Source: Tachypleus tridentatus
Lineage: Eukaryota > Arthropoda > Merostomata > Xiphosura > Limulidae
NCBI RefSeq assembly: GCF_004210375.1
Contig: NC_134833.1
Location: 17,849,396 to 17,913,395 of the forward strand
DNA: 64,000 nucleotides
Direction: 5' to 3'
The number at the start of each line of letters is the position of its first letter. The stretch's first letter is position 1. The notes beneath the pieces were generated by a model that made no database searches, was not told the DNA's origin, and saw only the letters and a list, made by a program, of their open reading frames with translations. Shown piece by piece: positions 1-11,705 of this stretch. The translations under genes were made by a program, and so were the position numbers.

Positions 1-331
1 CATAATAAATATAAACAAGTCAAACCTGGTGGTGATTTCAATATTTATGTATCAAGTACGATCGAGATGTTTAAACACATATATACCTATATATATTAGA
101 CAAACACACACAATATATATATTTATAGGCAAATATTTGAAAAATGAATTCCTCCACCAACCTGGACAAGTTTGTTTCGAATGTTCGCGCAAAGCTACAA
201 ATGAGTTATTTGCATTTGGCGTCCGTAATTCTGAAATAAGAGATAAAGTGGAGGGGGGAGAGATAATAATTAGCACCGACTGCTAACATTTTGGCTACTC
301 CTTTCTGATCTAGTAGTGGTGCTTGATGTTT

Positions 332-420
332 GTTTGTTTTAGAGCAACGACACACTGGGTTATCTGCTGTGTCCACAGCGGGAAATCGAGCCCCGAATTT
401 TGGTGTTGAAGTACGTAACA
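332..420 (-). repeat. SINE-C copy, degenerate
   Basis: Matches the minus-strand form of SINE-C: an (A)CACA..GGGTTATCTGCTG block, a CCACAGCGGGAAATCGAGCCCC segment (B-box side) and a trailing GTAAGTACG-like remnant of the A-box side. The tail and head edges are eroded. Confidence 0.6.
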
Positions 421-1000
421 TACTACTGTCCCGACGAAGAATAGTGTCTTTTGACTGTTGCTCTTATAACGTGCCCACTATCCTAAAATCGAGCAGGATT
501 TTGCGACAAAGGGACGCGAACCACGGATCCTCAGTATCACAGACCCTGTACACTAACCTGTAAAACATCCCCAGCGTTTCTGAAAATACACTTCATTAAC
601 CTGCTTCGACTGGTAAATAATTTGTTATATAACTTTTATGTTAATATATAGGTATGAGTCTCAGTAGTTAACAGGGGTCATAGCAGAGGTCACAAAAATT
701 AAAAATGTTTTAGTTCATACAAGGTCACACCAAATATACTGTAAAATGAAAGCTTTGTATTATTACAGGAGGTATTTAATAATAACGTTATACTGACATA
801 GTATGCATCTGTGTTTAGACAGTTACAGAAAATGAAACATCATAACTTATAAATTAAGACGAAGATAGCACAAACGAAACAATATACTCAAGAAATAAAA
901 CACTTACAATTTTCTTCAAATATACTTTGATGACTTTCAGTGAAGTAAGAAAATTTTTAAAATGGGAATAAGAAAATTTAACTTAACTAATGCATTTTGT
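421..1000. other. no gene recognised
   Basis: AT-rich unique sequence. Nothing coding, no RNA gene and no clear repeat was seen. Confidence 0.5.
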
Positions 1001-1390
1001 CCTCCCCTAGTGGCACAGCAGTAAGTTTGTGTGTTTGGTTTTTGAATTTCGCGCAAAGCTTCTCGAGGGCTATCTGCGCTAGCTATTCATAATTTATCAG
1101 TGTAAGACTAGAGGGAAGTCAGCTAGTCATCACCACCCACCGCCAATTCTTGGGCTACCATTTTACCAACGAATAGTAGGATTGACCGTAACATTATAAT
1201 GCCCCCACGGCTGAAAGTGCGAGCGTGTTTGGTGCGACCGGGATTCGAACCCGCGACCCTCGAATTACTAGTCGAACGCCTTAACACACTTGGCCATGCC
1301 GGGCCACAGCAGTATTGCTACAGACTTACAAAGCTAAAAACCGGGTTTCGTTACCCGTGGTGGGCAGAGCACAGATAGCCTATTGTTTAA
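1001..1390 (+). repeat. SINE-B copy split by a SINE-A insertion
   Basis: The tRNA-like head CCCCTAGTGGCACAGCAGTA (to 1023) resumes at 1315 with the B-box region CCGGGTTTCGTTACCC and the body GGGCAGAGCACAGATAGCC. SINE-A (1024-1304) sits between duplicated CACAGCAGTA, so SINE-B was there first. Confidence 0.8.
1024..1304 (-). repeat. SINE-A copy nested in SINE-B
   Basis: Full-length tRNA-derived SINE. Its tail is at the low-coordinate side and its tRNA-like head ends GGCCATGCCGGGCC at 1305. The 10-bp target-site duplication CACAGCAGTA is at 1014-1023 and 1305-1314 (the two edges share one ambiguous base). Confidence 0.9.
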
Positions 1391-2009
1391 CATGATGCTT
1401 AAACTACAAATCAAACAGATGTTTATATATGTATATGAACACACAACACAGATAATGGAAATAAATATAATAATAAACTTACTTGATAGCACAAAATATC
1501 AGCTAAATATTTAACAACAGATACTGTGATGAGTCAATAAAACCACTTGGTAAGATGTTTCTGTCACAAAGGTGCACATAAACGCTTTCTGCTACAATTA
1601 CAGTCGTGTTTTGTTTTTAAAAACTTGCTTTATTATTTAATATTTCATTTGATATATAATTCTGAAGTATGATAGGAAAAGACATATTTTATGGAACAAA
1701 ATAAAGTAGGCTTAGTTAATAATTTTGCACTTTTCCCTACCGTTGCGTTTTGCACAACGTAATGATCCATTTTGATGATCTTGCAAATGAAATAACGTAG
1801 TCGTTGGCGAGAATATTCAACTTATTGCACGTGCACTTGTTTCTTTAGTGGCGATTGGTAATATCGTTTTTGAATAATTCCCGAAATTCTGTTAATCTAC
1901 AGAATAATCGCAATATATCTGATGGACCAACACCCACGTCAACCACATGCTAAAAAATTTAGACAAACACTACGTAGCCCTTGAAAACTATTGAAATTAG
2001 TTTCATATG

Positions 2010-2266
2010 TTTCAAATTTTGCGCAAAGCTACGAGGTCTGCATGGGCTAGTTGTCTCTAATTTAGCAGTGATAGATCAGAAGGAAAGTAGGCAGTAAACA
2101 TCAGCCATCGCAACACTTGGACTACTGTTTTTATCGACCAATAGTGAGGATTGATCGTAACATTATAAAGGACACATGATCGGAAGGTCGAGCATGTTTG
2201 GTGACAGGGATTCGAAACTATGGCCCGAAGATTGTGACTTGAGCGCTCTAACCGCCAGGCCATAGG
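2010..2266 (-). repeat. SINE-A copy, old
   Basis: Recognisable over its length (GCGCAAAGCTACGAGG tail hairpin, GAGCATGTTTGGTG middle, GGGATTCGAAAC B box) but heavily diverged. Confidence 0.8.
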
Positions 2267-2523
2267 TCTTGACCTTAAAGAAGCAGCGAACACTCATACG
2301 TTAGCACGTTATTTAATAACCATACAAATACAATAAACAAACAAATTTACCTCCCTAGTTCTCCAATTCTCAACCTTATGATAATGTTGTAAACAAAATT
2401 GTTAATGTTTTTAATTGAAATGTTTGCCAGAGAGAGCTCGTAATTACGATGACCCCAAAAATCTGATCACATTTGGCACCATGTGAAAATAAGTGTACGA
2501 TACAAATACGAAATCAATGTCAG

Positions 2524-2790
2524 TTTGGTTTGTTTTGAATTTCGCCCAAAGCTACACGAGGGCTATCTGCGATAGTTGTCCCTTATTTAGAGTAGAGGAA
2601 AATCAGCTTGTCATCACCACCCACCGCCAACTCTTGAGCTACTCTTTTACCAACGAATAGTGGGATTGGCCGTCACATAATAATGCCCCCACGGCTAAAA
2701 TGGCGAGCATGTTTGGTGCGACTGGGATTCGAACTCGCGACTCTCGGATTACGAGTCGAGTGCCTTAACCACTTGGCCATGCTGGGGCCC
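2524..2790 (-). repeat. SINE-A copy
   Basis: Full-length SINE with a GGTTTGTTTTGAATTTCGC tail, a B box reading TGGGATTCGAACTCG, and a head ending GGCCATGCTGGGGCCC. It lies within 30 bp of a SINE-C fragment. Confidence 0.9.
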
Positions 2791-2817
2791 GCCAATATTA
2801 GTCAATAAGTAAGTCGT

Positions 2818-2893
2818 TGTTTATAGGAAAACCACATCTGTTGTGCCTTCCCTCGGAAATCGAACCCCTGACTTTAGAGTTGTAAGTATGTGT
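2818..2893 (-). repeat. SINE-C fragment
   Basis: Contains CGGAAATCGAACCCCTGA (B box, minus strand) and GAGTTGTAAGTATG. The tail is truncated. Confidence 0.6.
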
Positions 2894-3164
2894 ACTTATC
2901 GTTATCTCACAAGTGAGTTACTAAGTTACTGCGGTTTGTTATCAACCATGAAATTTTGTGGTAAATGTTATTAGTGTACTGGGCCTAATGTAACTATTAT
3001 AATTTATGCTGAAAAAGTGACTTACAAAAGTTTGGCCTACTAATGGACGGAGCTACAGAAAACATTTACTGAAAGAATGAAGTAATTTATCATCGTTACG
3101 TGGAATAGACTTGTTATTATTTTTGGCAAATAAACCGACAGAACTCAATCAACGATAGAACTTA

Positions 3165-3860
3165 AATGATACTATTTGTAATTCAGTTTCACAGTTTGTT
3201 GATGATGTAGTTGTCCATAAAAGCTCAACCACACCCACAAGAGCATCAAACAACTTACAATCAGTTTTAAATCAAACAATGGAATAATGTTAGAAATATA
3301 GAATCAACATTAATATATCGAAAACAAAATTAATATTATTCGCAAATTCACTTAACTTACACAGAAACCCTCCTATAAGAGGGATCCACTTACTGATACC
3401 AGTTCGTCAGCAAAAGTTTTAGGCCTAATACCGTGTGTGTGGTTAAATCTAACTTAAAGAAAACATATATCTGAAATTACGATAAAAGTGATTGAAAGAA
3501 CAAACAATTGGAAGAGATTAACAGGTAAAAAGATAAGAGCATTAATAAAAAATATTTTTAAAATTTATAAATAATATACCAGACTAGTTATAGAATATAC
3601 AGCGTGGTTAAATGTAGCAACGATAAATCTTAAAGATAATACAACATTTAACACTAACCACAGCTTTCACAGGATCAGAAACACAATAATTTTTTACATA
3701 ATTATCAAAATTTATTTCCATTCATAGGCAAACTGATAAATTGCTTATTCCGCTACTTTAAAAATGTAAATAGTTCATACAAAAACGATTTGTTAACAGA
3801 AATAGGTCGCTTTATTATTCATGATAACGATAGGGTTAAGTTACCATTAAATTTCGATTA
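3165..3860 (+). pseudogene. Jockey-type LINE reverse transcriptase, C-terminal remnant
   Basis: Translation shows SVSQFVDDVVVHKSSTT (the F-x-DD active-site motif with Val in the second place), a downstream KYRININ...KTKLILF segment, KVLGLIPCVWLNL, HISEITIKVIERTNNWKRL, ALIKNIFKIYK and TRLVIEYTAWLNVA. This is the order seen after the YADD box of Jockey-superfamily non-LTR elements. Several in-frame stops and at least one frameshift are present (for example TAA where Trp is expected after QTME). The 5' two thirds of the element and the endonuclease are absent. It is dead. The family call comes from motif order only. Confidence 0.7.
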
Positions 3861-4195
3861 GAAATAAGACCACCTGCACTAGACATTAGAATGTTTTTTA
3901 CTAAGATTAATATATCATCGTTCTATACAAAAAAGGGTATTTCGTGGATAAATACACGAATATTTATGAATGAATATATGTAGTGAACAAGTGTAATTTG
4001 ATTTCGGAATTATTTGTGATCATAGACGACCAAACGAAGCGAAATACTATGGTATGAAACGTTTGCAAATGTGTGTAACCAAATTAGGCGAATAATTTAA
4101 AATTACACTAAATGCTACTCACATTATATTCAAAGACACGGCCCTGAATAGGCCAAGAAGTTGAAGCAGTGTTTTGTGTGAGAATATTTTGAGTA

Positions 4196-4300
4196 GTATG
4201 TGTTTTCTTATAACAAAGCCACAGCGGGCTATTTGCTACGTCACTGAGGAGAATCGAACTCCTCCTGATTTCAGCGTTGTAAGTACGTATACTTACGGCT
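4196..4300 (-). repeat. SINE-C copy
   Basis: TGTTTTCTTATAACAAAGCC tail, then AGAATCGAACTCCTCCTGAT (B-box side) and AGCGTTGTAAGTACG (A-box side). No clear target duplication. Confidence 0.75.
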
Positions 4301-4305
4301 GTACT

Positions 4306-4454
4306 TTATTAACTAATGCCAACGTAAAGAGCAAAACAATTATTTTACAAGGCTTGGCGTATGACCAAAAGTGAGGCCCAGCGTGGCCAGGTGGTTAAGT
4401 GGGACATTATTAACTAATGCCAACGTAAAGAGCAAAACAATTATTTTACAAGGC
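4306..4454. repeat. 48-bp direct repeat flanking a SINE-A head fragment
   Basis: The 48 bases at 4306-4353 and 4407-4454 are essentially identical and begin TTATTAACTAATGCCAACG. Between them lies a truncated SINE-A head (4375-4399, GGCCCAGCGTGGCCAGG). A second SINE-A head follows the right copy. Confidence 0.85.
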
Positions 4455-4714
4455 ATGGCCAGATGGTTAAAGGCTCGACTCGGGTCGCGGGTTCGAATTC
4501 CCTTACACCAAACATGCTCGTTCTTTTAGCGATGGAAGTGTTATAATGTGACGGTCAGTCCCACTATTTTTTGGTAAAAGAGTAACCAAAGAGTTGGTGG
4601 TGGGTGGTGATGACTATCTGCCTTCCCTCTAGTCTTACACTGCTAAGTTTGGGGCAGCTAGCACAGGTATCTGTCGTGTAATTTTGCGCGAAATTAAAAC
4701 AAACAAACAAACAA
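4375..4714 (+). repeat. SINE-A copy with duplicated head
   Basis: Plus-orientation SINE-A. The head begins at 4375, is interrupted by the 48-bp repeat, restarts near 4454 and runs to an AAACAAACAAACAAAC tail. The A box is duplicated, so Pol III promoter function is doubtful. Confidence 0.85.
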
Positions 4715-5049
4715 CGAAGCTTCCTTTTACACTAAACAAGCGACCTAATTTTTCAACGAGTGACACATTGTGAAAGATTTTTTGACCTCATTATAATAAG
4801 GAATCAATATAAAAACCAGAATTTTACCATTACAAGTTTGTGAACTTATAATATGAACTTGTGAACTCAGCTTATATAAGTTGGAAATTACAATTGGTCA
4901 TGTGAAAAGTAAAGAAAGTATAAAAACAGTCTTTGAAGTAAAAATTGAAACCCTTTTTATCAATATAAATATATTTCAAAAGGTTAGGTTTAGAAAAATA
5001 GGAATAATATCACTGAGCAAAGCAGACGATAAATTTTTATCCCTTATGT

Positions 5050-5330
5050 TTGTTTGTTTGTTTGTTTTGGAATTTCGCACAAAGCTACTCGAGGGCTATC
5101 TGTGCTAGCCGTCCCTAATTTAGCAGTGTAAGACTAGAGGGAAGGCAGCTAGTCATCACCACCCACCGCCAACTCTTGGGCTACTCTTTTACCAACGAAT
5201 ATTGGGATTGACCGTCACATTATACACCCCCACGGCTGGGAGGGCGAGCATGTTTAGCGCGACGGGGGCGCGAACCCGCGACCCTCGGATTACGAGTCGC
5301 ACGCCTTACGCGCTAGGCCATGCCGGGCCA
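5050..5330 (-). repeat. SINE-A, young subfamily
   Basis: (GTTT)n tail and a body nearly identical to the copies at 11187, 22641 and 55468. It carries the subfamily marks GCACAAAGCTACTCGAGG and CGACGGGGGCGCGAACCCG. Perfect 11-bp target duplication ATCCCTTATGT at 5039-5049 and 5330-5340 indicates recent insertion. Confidence 0.95.
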
Positions 5331-5391
5331 TCCCTTATGTAATAAGCAGCGCGTGCAAGAATGTATCTTCAAGGTATACACTGGTAAGTTA

Positions 5392-5445
5392 TGCGTGTGT
5401 GTTTTCTTATAGCAAAGCCACATCAGGCTATCTGCTGAGTCCACC
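5392..5445 (-). repeat. SINE-C tail fragment
   Basis: TGTGTTTTCTTATAGCAAAG followed by GGCTATCTGCTGAGTCCACC. The tRNA-like head is missing. Confidence 0.65.
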
Positions 5446-6546
5446 GAATAAGTTATGCCTCAGTTCATGCAAAATTATCCAATTTGTTAAATGCCAAAAA
5501 CTAAATCCGGGTTTCTTGTTGGCTTAGTTGTAAGATTAAAATAAATAAATAAATCCAACTTATGTTGAATTAACACACAACCTGAAAGAAATGCATTAAA
5601 TAAATTGCTGAATTAGAAAATAAGATAAATTATATTGGCTAACCAGAGTCCATTTAGATGATTGGTGGGTCGTTCGTACACGTCAGTGTTTTTCCACCTT
5701 CTTCAGTTATTTTCCATAATATGTAAATTAACGTATGTTTTCGTTGGTCCTTTCACGCATTTAGTAACCGAAACCTTATCGTTTCGGATAGTCATCCGTG
5801 AAGGTGAATTTTGGAAACCAGTTTACATAAGTGTAGATTAGATGGATGAAAGGATATAAATTCGTTTATTTGAAGAACATTAACGTTTGTAATCGAACTA
5901 AATATAAAGTCTAAAAACATCAGTTTTGTTGAAAGTTGCTCAGCTAGATGACTTATAACACCATAATTTGTAGTTTGATACTTGAAACGTTAAAAAGGGT
6001 TGATATCGAAATAATACTTCTGTTCTTAGCAGGTAGCTCGCTCTGTTTGGAATTCATATTAAATCAACAAAGGAGGGGTACGTAACTAGACGTATTCAAG
6101 GAGATGAAGACAAGTACACCCATGGTCTAAAAACTTATTTAACTACAATTCCCCAATATACATACATTTACGTTGAAAGGGGATCTTAATGTGTTGTATT
6201 CCTTTAAAAAGTTAGACTTAAAAGTGAGATTAAACGCTTACTCTTATGGCATGATTGAGGTAAAAGTGTGTGCATCCAATGTCTTTGTTTATTTATTTTT
6301 AACCACAAAGGAACATAATGAGCTAACGTTACTACGCTCACCGCAAGTTTCGAAAGTCGATGTTTAATGACCTCTTCACTTGCCACTGAGCCACTGGAGC
6401 AAAACACAAAATAAGGCACAGTTAACAAAAACGTTCTATCGAACATAGTTAATGCAAATAATTATGGAGAAATGACAACTTACATGTTGACAAATTACAC
6501 GTACAGTGTAACAGAAAGATTTTAGAATATTTCCTTCTTACTGAGT
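5446..6546. other. no gene recognised
   Basis: Unique AT-rich sequence. Short open frames here show no family motif. Confidence 0.5.
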
Positions 6547-6665
6547 TCCTCCCTGGTACAGTGGTAAGTCTGCGGATTTACAACGCTAAAATCAGGGGTT
6601 CGATTCCCCTCGGTGGACTTAGGAGATAGCCGGATGTTGTTTTGCTATAACAAAACACACACCTT
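6547..6665 (+). repeat. SINE-C copy
   Basis: A box TGGTACAGTGGTAAGTCTG, B box GGGGTTCGATTCCCC, body GAGATAGCCGGATGT and a CAAAACACACAC tail. Complete. Confidence 0.85.
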
Positions 6666-6671
6666 CTCACG

Positions 6672-6780
6672 ATTCTCTCGGTGGAACAGAGGTAACTCTA
6701 GGGATTTACACCCTTTAAATACGGGGTTCGAGTCCTGGTGGTTGACACAGCACACAGCTCCACATGACTTTGCTTTAAAA
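6672..6780 (+). repeat. SINE-C copy, degenerate, in tandem with the previous one
   Basis: GGTGGAACAGAGGTAACTCT and GGGGTTCGAGTCCTGG mark the A and B boxes. The body is eroded. It starts within 10 bp of the previous copy's AC-rich tail, a common landing place for a second SINE. Confidence 0.65.
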
Positions 6781-7711
6781 AAGCAAGAACATCATCTTCA
6801 CAGAACTTCTGGCACTTACTGTCAAGAATGTAATAATATTCTGTTTAAATCTCGAAGTCTAAGTTCATGGAAGAACCATTCCAACCAACGTTTTGATCAA
6901 CGGTTTTTTTACTGGGTTGTACTAGCTTCAGATAATTCAACTTCTCATCAGTAGTCCTGAATACAAGTTAACCAAAGAGACATAAGCTGGACATATCATA
7001 TCACAGTGAAAATCATCAAACCCACTGTTGATGTGGACGTGCTTTGTTAAGAAAGTCGATGTGATCATTTAACCGCAAAATAATTCCAACAGACACAGAA
7101 AATCGTTAAAAGCACTTTCACTACAACATGTCTGCTGTCATCCTAGTTTAAAATAAATATTCTAACAACTGATGTTTAGTAATTTGTAAAAATATTAGAA
7201 TAACATATTTTTAAATGAACAAAAGATGTTAATGATTGCTAACATATATTATCATTATTATTAGACATTAAGAATATTTATTTCATCAGCTAAAATGTTC
7301 TTAAAGTAATACTATATTATTTGTTGTTTAACATTTACAAAATCTGTTTTTCAAGGTAATGTCCTATTAATCTATTTTAATTTTAAGCGTGTTTGTAATT
7401 TCGTGTTGACTGTATCACTGCTTCACACAATATTATAATGCAGCCGCCATCCTTGTCGTCACGAATTAATTTATCACCATTATTAGATATAATTTATCAA
7501 TTACTTTTGTGATCCAGGCGTTGCCTAGTAGTTAGTGTGCCAGATATTTCATGATTTGCGTTCGTTTCCGAAACAAAGAAATAAATCAATCATTTTCTGC
7601 ACTTTTGATCGTTGGTGAGTTTTAGAAACGATGCTCAAAATCCTACTACTTGATTAAAGTAGCCCAAAAGTTGGCGGTGGATGCTGCTTGCTAATCGTCT
7701 TCCCTTTGAGG
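6781..7711. other. no gene recognised
   Basis: AT-rich unique DNA. A fragment at 7660-7710 (AAAAGTTGGCGGTGGATG) resembles the middle of SINE-A and may be an older partial copy. Confidence 0.4.
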
Positions 7712-7932
7712 CTCACGGATTCGAATTCCTTTCACCGAACATATTCGTCATTTCAGCAGTGGGAACGTTTTAATGTGATGGTCAATTCCACTATTCGTTA
7801 GGAAAAGAATAGCCCAAAAGTTAGCGGTGGGTGGTGTTAACTAACTACCTTCCGTCAAGTCTATCACTGTTAGCTTAGAGACGACTACATCAGGTAGCCC
7901 TCGTGTTACTTTGCACAAAATTCAAACAAAAC
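7712..7932 (+). repeat. SINE-A copy, old, mostly headless
   Basis: Starts inside the T-arm (CACGGATTCGAATTCC) and continues through CAGCAGTGGGAACG and AGCCCAAAAGTTAGCGGTGG to the 3' hairpin and a CAAACAAAAC tail. Confidence 0.75.
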
Positions 7933-8182
7933 AAGCTTTCCCTGTTGTCTGTCAATGTGTGTTAGGCTAATTTCGAGAAATCCCACTTTTTATCACCCTT
8001 AGGCCAGAACCAAAACTAAACAAAGATCAAGTCTTATTGATGTCAGACCATATTTGGTCTGTCGCAGATTAAAGAAAAATAGATCAAACACTGAATTTTT
8101 TTTTTCTTTCGTCAAGAGAGAAAATTATTGGTTGTTAAATGTTGATAAACATCTTGTTAACTTTCACAACCGAAAAATTAAT

Positions 8183-8275
8183 TTTGTTTGGTTTAGAACA
8201 AATGCGTATTCGGTAGGTCCACAGTGGGAGCCGAACCTCGGATTTTAGCATTTTAAATCTATACACATACCATTA
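8183..8275 (-). repeat. SINE-C remnant
   Basis: GGTCCACAGTGGGAGCCGAA followed by CGGATTTTAGCATTTTAAAT matches the minus-strand head and B-box region. Eroded. Confidence 0.45.
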
Positions 8276-8588
8276 TCCTACAAAGACAAGTTATGATAAG
8301 TAAAAACAGCTCAAAAAGGTAAAAAAAATATTGAAATCCATATTATTTTACATTTACCAAAATTTCTAAAAGGCGAAAAAAATTCCGTCCCATTACATAG
8401 TAAGACAACCGAAAAATAAAACAAGCAGTCAAACCAACAGAAATCAAGAAAAAAAGAAAGAAAAACACTTTATAAAATTAAATCCTTCTAATAAAAGCCT
8501 GATTATAAAAAAAAAAAAGAATACAGCAGAGATAAATAAACCTGGTGAGTTAATAAATATCAAATAATTTCAACAGAGTCAGCCAGGG

Positions 8589-8850
8589 TTTGATTTGTTT
8601 TAAATTTCGCGCGAAGCTACACGAGGGCTATCTGCGCTAGCCGTTCCTAATTTAACAGTGTAAGGCTAGAGGAAGGCAGCTAGTCATCACCACTCACCAC
8701 CAACTCTTGGGTTACTCTTTTACCAACGAATAGTGGGATTCACCGTCACATTATAACGCCCCCACGACTAAAAGGGAGAATATGTTAGGTGTGACGGGGT
8801 TTCGAACCCGCGACCCTCATATTACGAGTCGAGTGCCTTAATCACCTGTC
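8589..8850 (-). repeat. SINE-A copy
   Basis: GATTTGTTTTAAATTTCGCG tail, hairpin, middle domain and B box GGGGTTTCGAACCCG. The head is truncated after GTGCCTTAATCACCTG. Confidence 0.85.
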
Positions 8851-9796
8851 TTTCAAAAAGAAAATTAGAATAAGTATTGCTAGTGATTCTTTCTTTTAGA
8901 GCACAAAAGTCAAAGACCTCGCAGTGAAACATCTTTTAAGTGAGTCCAATGTCCTTCTGGCCTTCTGTTGTTTCTCTACCACTAATAAACAGGAAATTAA
9001 TCCCCTAAATAAACTATAAGAGTCAGTTCACATCCAGGTAAGTGTTATTACTTCCGTTGTTGTGTTTTTGTTCTTTGCCTTTCCTTCACTGAGTTCGACA
9101 AAGGCTCCATCTCTTGAACAGTCTGCACATGCGCATGTAAAATTGTCACGTCAGAATCACAATTCATCAAACTCTGTACCACGAAGTAACTCACCTTCGG
9201 GATAATTGTTTCTAACGTCTGATTATTTCTGCTAATAACACGTGGAAGACTAAATTTAGACCATTATATGTGTGCATGTTCTTCTAAGGACTTAGGTTTA
9301 CGTTTCTTGCCTTGCAAAATATTCAAGGGGTAATAATCTTCAAGAGAAAGAAACAACCTTGAAGATAATGATCAGGTAAAACTGGTTTAAACCCACTCAG
9401 GTTGTGTGGCGAAGTTTCTTTTTTATCTTAAGGCTTCTAATTCAGAGACATTCTATGAAAGTTCAGGTTCATCCATTCTAAACGTAAACACGCCTCTGGC
9501 AATAACTACCTGCAACAAAACTTAAGTCTGTGTGGCCCAGTTTTTTAACGTGCCCAGGATGTTAAATTCGAGAATTCGTGGTTTGTTTCCTATTGTTGTA
9601 AAAACTCGTTCCGCATTTTGGGACCTTGAGTGTACTCGAAGTTGTTTGTTTATTTTTAACAGCAAGACTGTACAAAACTGTGTTGTACTCGCTACTGGGA
9701 TCGAACACGCAACCTTAAAGACAAAGCTACGCTTAGTGGTTGTTGGTTTGTGTTCTACTGCCTCAAAAACACGTTCTATGCTTTGAAGCTGCCCCC
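8851..9796. other. no gene recognised
   Basis: Unique DNA. 9645-9715 holds a weak SINE-C-like stretch (GCTACTGGGATCGAACACGC) too eroded to bound. Confidence 0.4.
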
Positions 9797-9920
9797 CTTC
9801 CCCCGCTAGTACAGCGGTAAGTCTACGGATTTACAACGCTAAAATCAGGGGTTCGATTCCCCCTCGGTGGGCTCAGCAGATAGCCCGATGTGGCTTTGCT
9901 ATAAGAAAACACACACACAC
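9797..9920 (+). repeat. SINE-C, reference-quality copy
   Basis: Complete: A box TAGTACAGCGGTAAGTCTAC, B box GGGGTTCGATTCCCC, body GGGCTCAGCAGATAGCCCGA and an AAAACACACACACAC tail. The 3' hairpin arms AGCA (9875-9878) and TGCT (9897-9900) pair perfectly. Confidence 0.9.
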
Positions 9921-10162
9921 GCTTTGAGGCTGTGGTTGCGTTTGTAAGAATGGCTGTCAAATCCAACTCTTCAGTTCTACAAGAGTAGACTTTATGATGA
10001 CTGATTGCTTTCCTTATAGTCTACCAATTTAAAATTAGAGGTGGCTACGAACACGTAGCTCTTGCTTAGCGCGAAATAATATAAAATAAACAACAAAAAC
10101 CTAATGAGCTTGTTTTAATTTTAATACAAGTTATACAATTTCACACTAAATAAACCTGCAAT

Positions 10163-10313
10163 CACAACCACTGATAGATTAAAAATGTATCGCAGAAAGG
10201 CTGGTATGGGTATTAACCTGAATATGACCTAGGAAGGTCGAAACGTTGTTCTCTCCTTATCAATAAAAGTATTAATACCCATACCAGCCGTTCTGAGATA
10301 CATTTTTATTTCA
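10163..10313 (+). mobile_element. Penelope-like terminal repeat, foldback form
   Basis: Two arms pair: GGCTGGTATGGGTATTAA on the left and TTAATACCCATACCAGCC on the right. The pairing extends outward through GTATC..CAGAA and TTCTGAGATAC to the AAAATG ends. The enclosed loop carries the Penelope-type motif CCTGAATATGACC then GGTCGAAACG. Related copies lie next to Penelope-like coding sequence at 27.4-28.5 kb, which is why I assign it. No coding sequence is present here. Confidence 0.7.
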
Positions 10314-11175
10314 AGTGTATTTCTCTCGTCGTCAAGAACTGACAGATTAATATTGTTTCAGCTATATGTGCATACACTTTTTATATACATAGAGACGCCA
10401 ATACCAAAACAGTAGGACCATTTAGAGACTCACAGTCTGAAGGTATATACATAGGCATAAGTATATATACACACAATAAATACAAACAGGAGTACAAAAA
10501 TCATACAAACACAAAATAAGATAGGTCTAAAAACGTCCATCAAGTCCAAAATGTCTGAACGTCCTTTAATGTGATGAAAAACATCATCGTCTTCAACTTC
10601 CTGCCAGATTTAGCATCTCTTCTGCATCTTTATTTATTTTCGAGGATGCAAATGGTGAACAAATCCACCTTGCAGAGGTACATAATAGAAAATGGTATCG
10701 TAAAACTGTTTTGTCTCCAGGTTTTGGACCCTCTCCAGTTCTCTCAGTCCAAAACACTAATGGTGGAATACCTTTTAGACTCTGATATTAATTAATGTTC
10801 CGTCGAAAACTTGTTCCAGCAAGCTGTGATTTTTTGTTTAGGGAGAAACCAATCGACTGGTCTTTATTTTACAATGTGTGAAAACTTCCAACTGGGCGAC
10901 TTATTTTTCCATTTTTTACTCAAAAAAATATAACGTAGAACTTCGGAATTTTCTATTTAAGTTACATGTATTATTTCTATTTAAACTGCTCCTAGTCGTT
11001 TTGTCTCAGGTGCCTGATTTACTTCGGGTTTTACAGATTCTTACTTCCTTTCCCTAATTGTGAAACATTTCCATGGACCACAGTTTGGGAGTTTCTGCTT
11101 TAGAGAATGTTAGTAAAGTTGGTAGTGGCTTAATGTGTTAGGGAACTTTTTGTTATTGTAACCACTTAGTGAAAT
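10314..11175. other. no gene recognised
   Basis: Unique AT-rich DNA. The open frame at 10571-10795 has no recognisable motif. Confidence 0.5.
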
Positions 11176-11186
11176 AGGTTTGTTTG

Positions 11187-11464
11187 TTTGTTTGTTTGTT
11201 TTGGGATTTCGCACAAAGCTACTCGAGGGCTATCTGTGCTAGCCGTCCCTAATTTAGCAGTGTAAGACTAGAGGGAAGGCAGCTAGTCATCACCACCCAC
11301 CGCCAACTCTTGGGCTACTCTTTTACCAACGAATAGTGGGATTGACCGTCACATTATACACCCCCCACGGCTGGGAGGGCGAGCATGTTTAGCGCGACGC
11401 GGGCGCGAACCCGCGACCCTCGGATCACGAGTCGCACGCCTTACGCCCTTGGCCATGCCAGGCC
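11187..11464 (-). repeat. SINE-A, young subfamily
   Basis: (GTTT)n tail, GCACAAAGCTACTCGAGG hairpin, GCGGGCGCGAACCCGCG B-box region and head end GGCCATGCCAGGCC. Perfect 11-bp target duplication AGGTTTGTTTG at 11176-11186 and 11465-11475. Confidence 0.95.
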
Positions 11465-11636
11465 AGGTTTGTTTGTAGTTATACACAAAGTTACAGATAA
11501 GGATACTCAGTCGCGAGTGTCAAAACTGGATTTTTAGCCTTATAAGTCCTCACATTTAGAATTCAAGTCAAGAGTGAGATTTCATAAAGATTATTCAAAA
11601 ATAATTATTGAAAACGTTTATTAGTTTTAGAGAAAA

Positions 11637-11705
11637 ACCACACCAGGCTAATCACCATGTCAACCGCAGCGAATGAACCCAGGATTTAGAATTTTAAATC
11701 TATTG
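11637..11705 (-). repeat. SINE-C remnant
   Basis: ACCACACCAGGCTAATCACC and AATGAACCCAGGATTTAG resemble the minus-strand body and B box. Weak. Confidence 0.4.

Noticed and set aside
6613..6954. 113-residue open frame
   Set aside because: Runs through two SINE-C copies; fortuitous.
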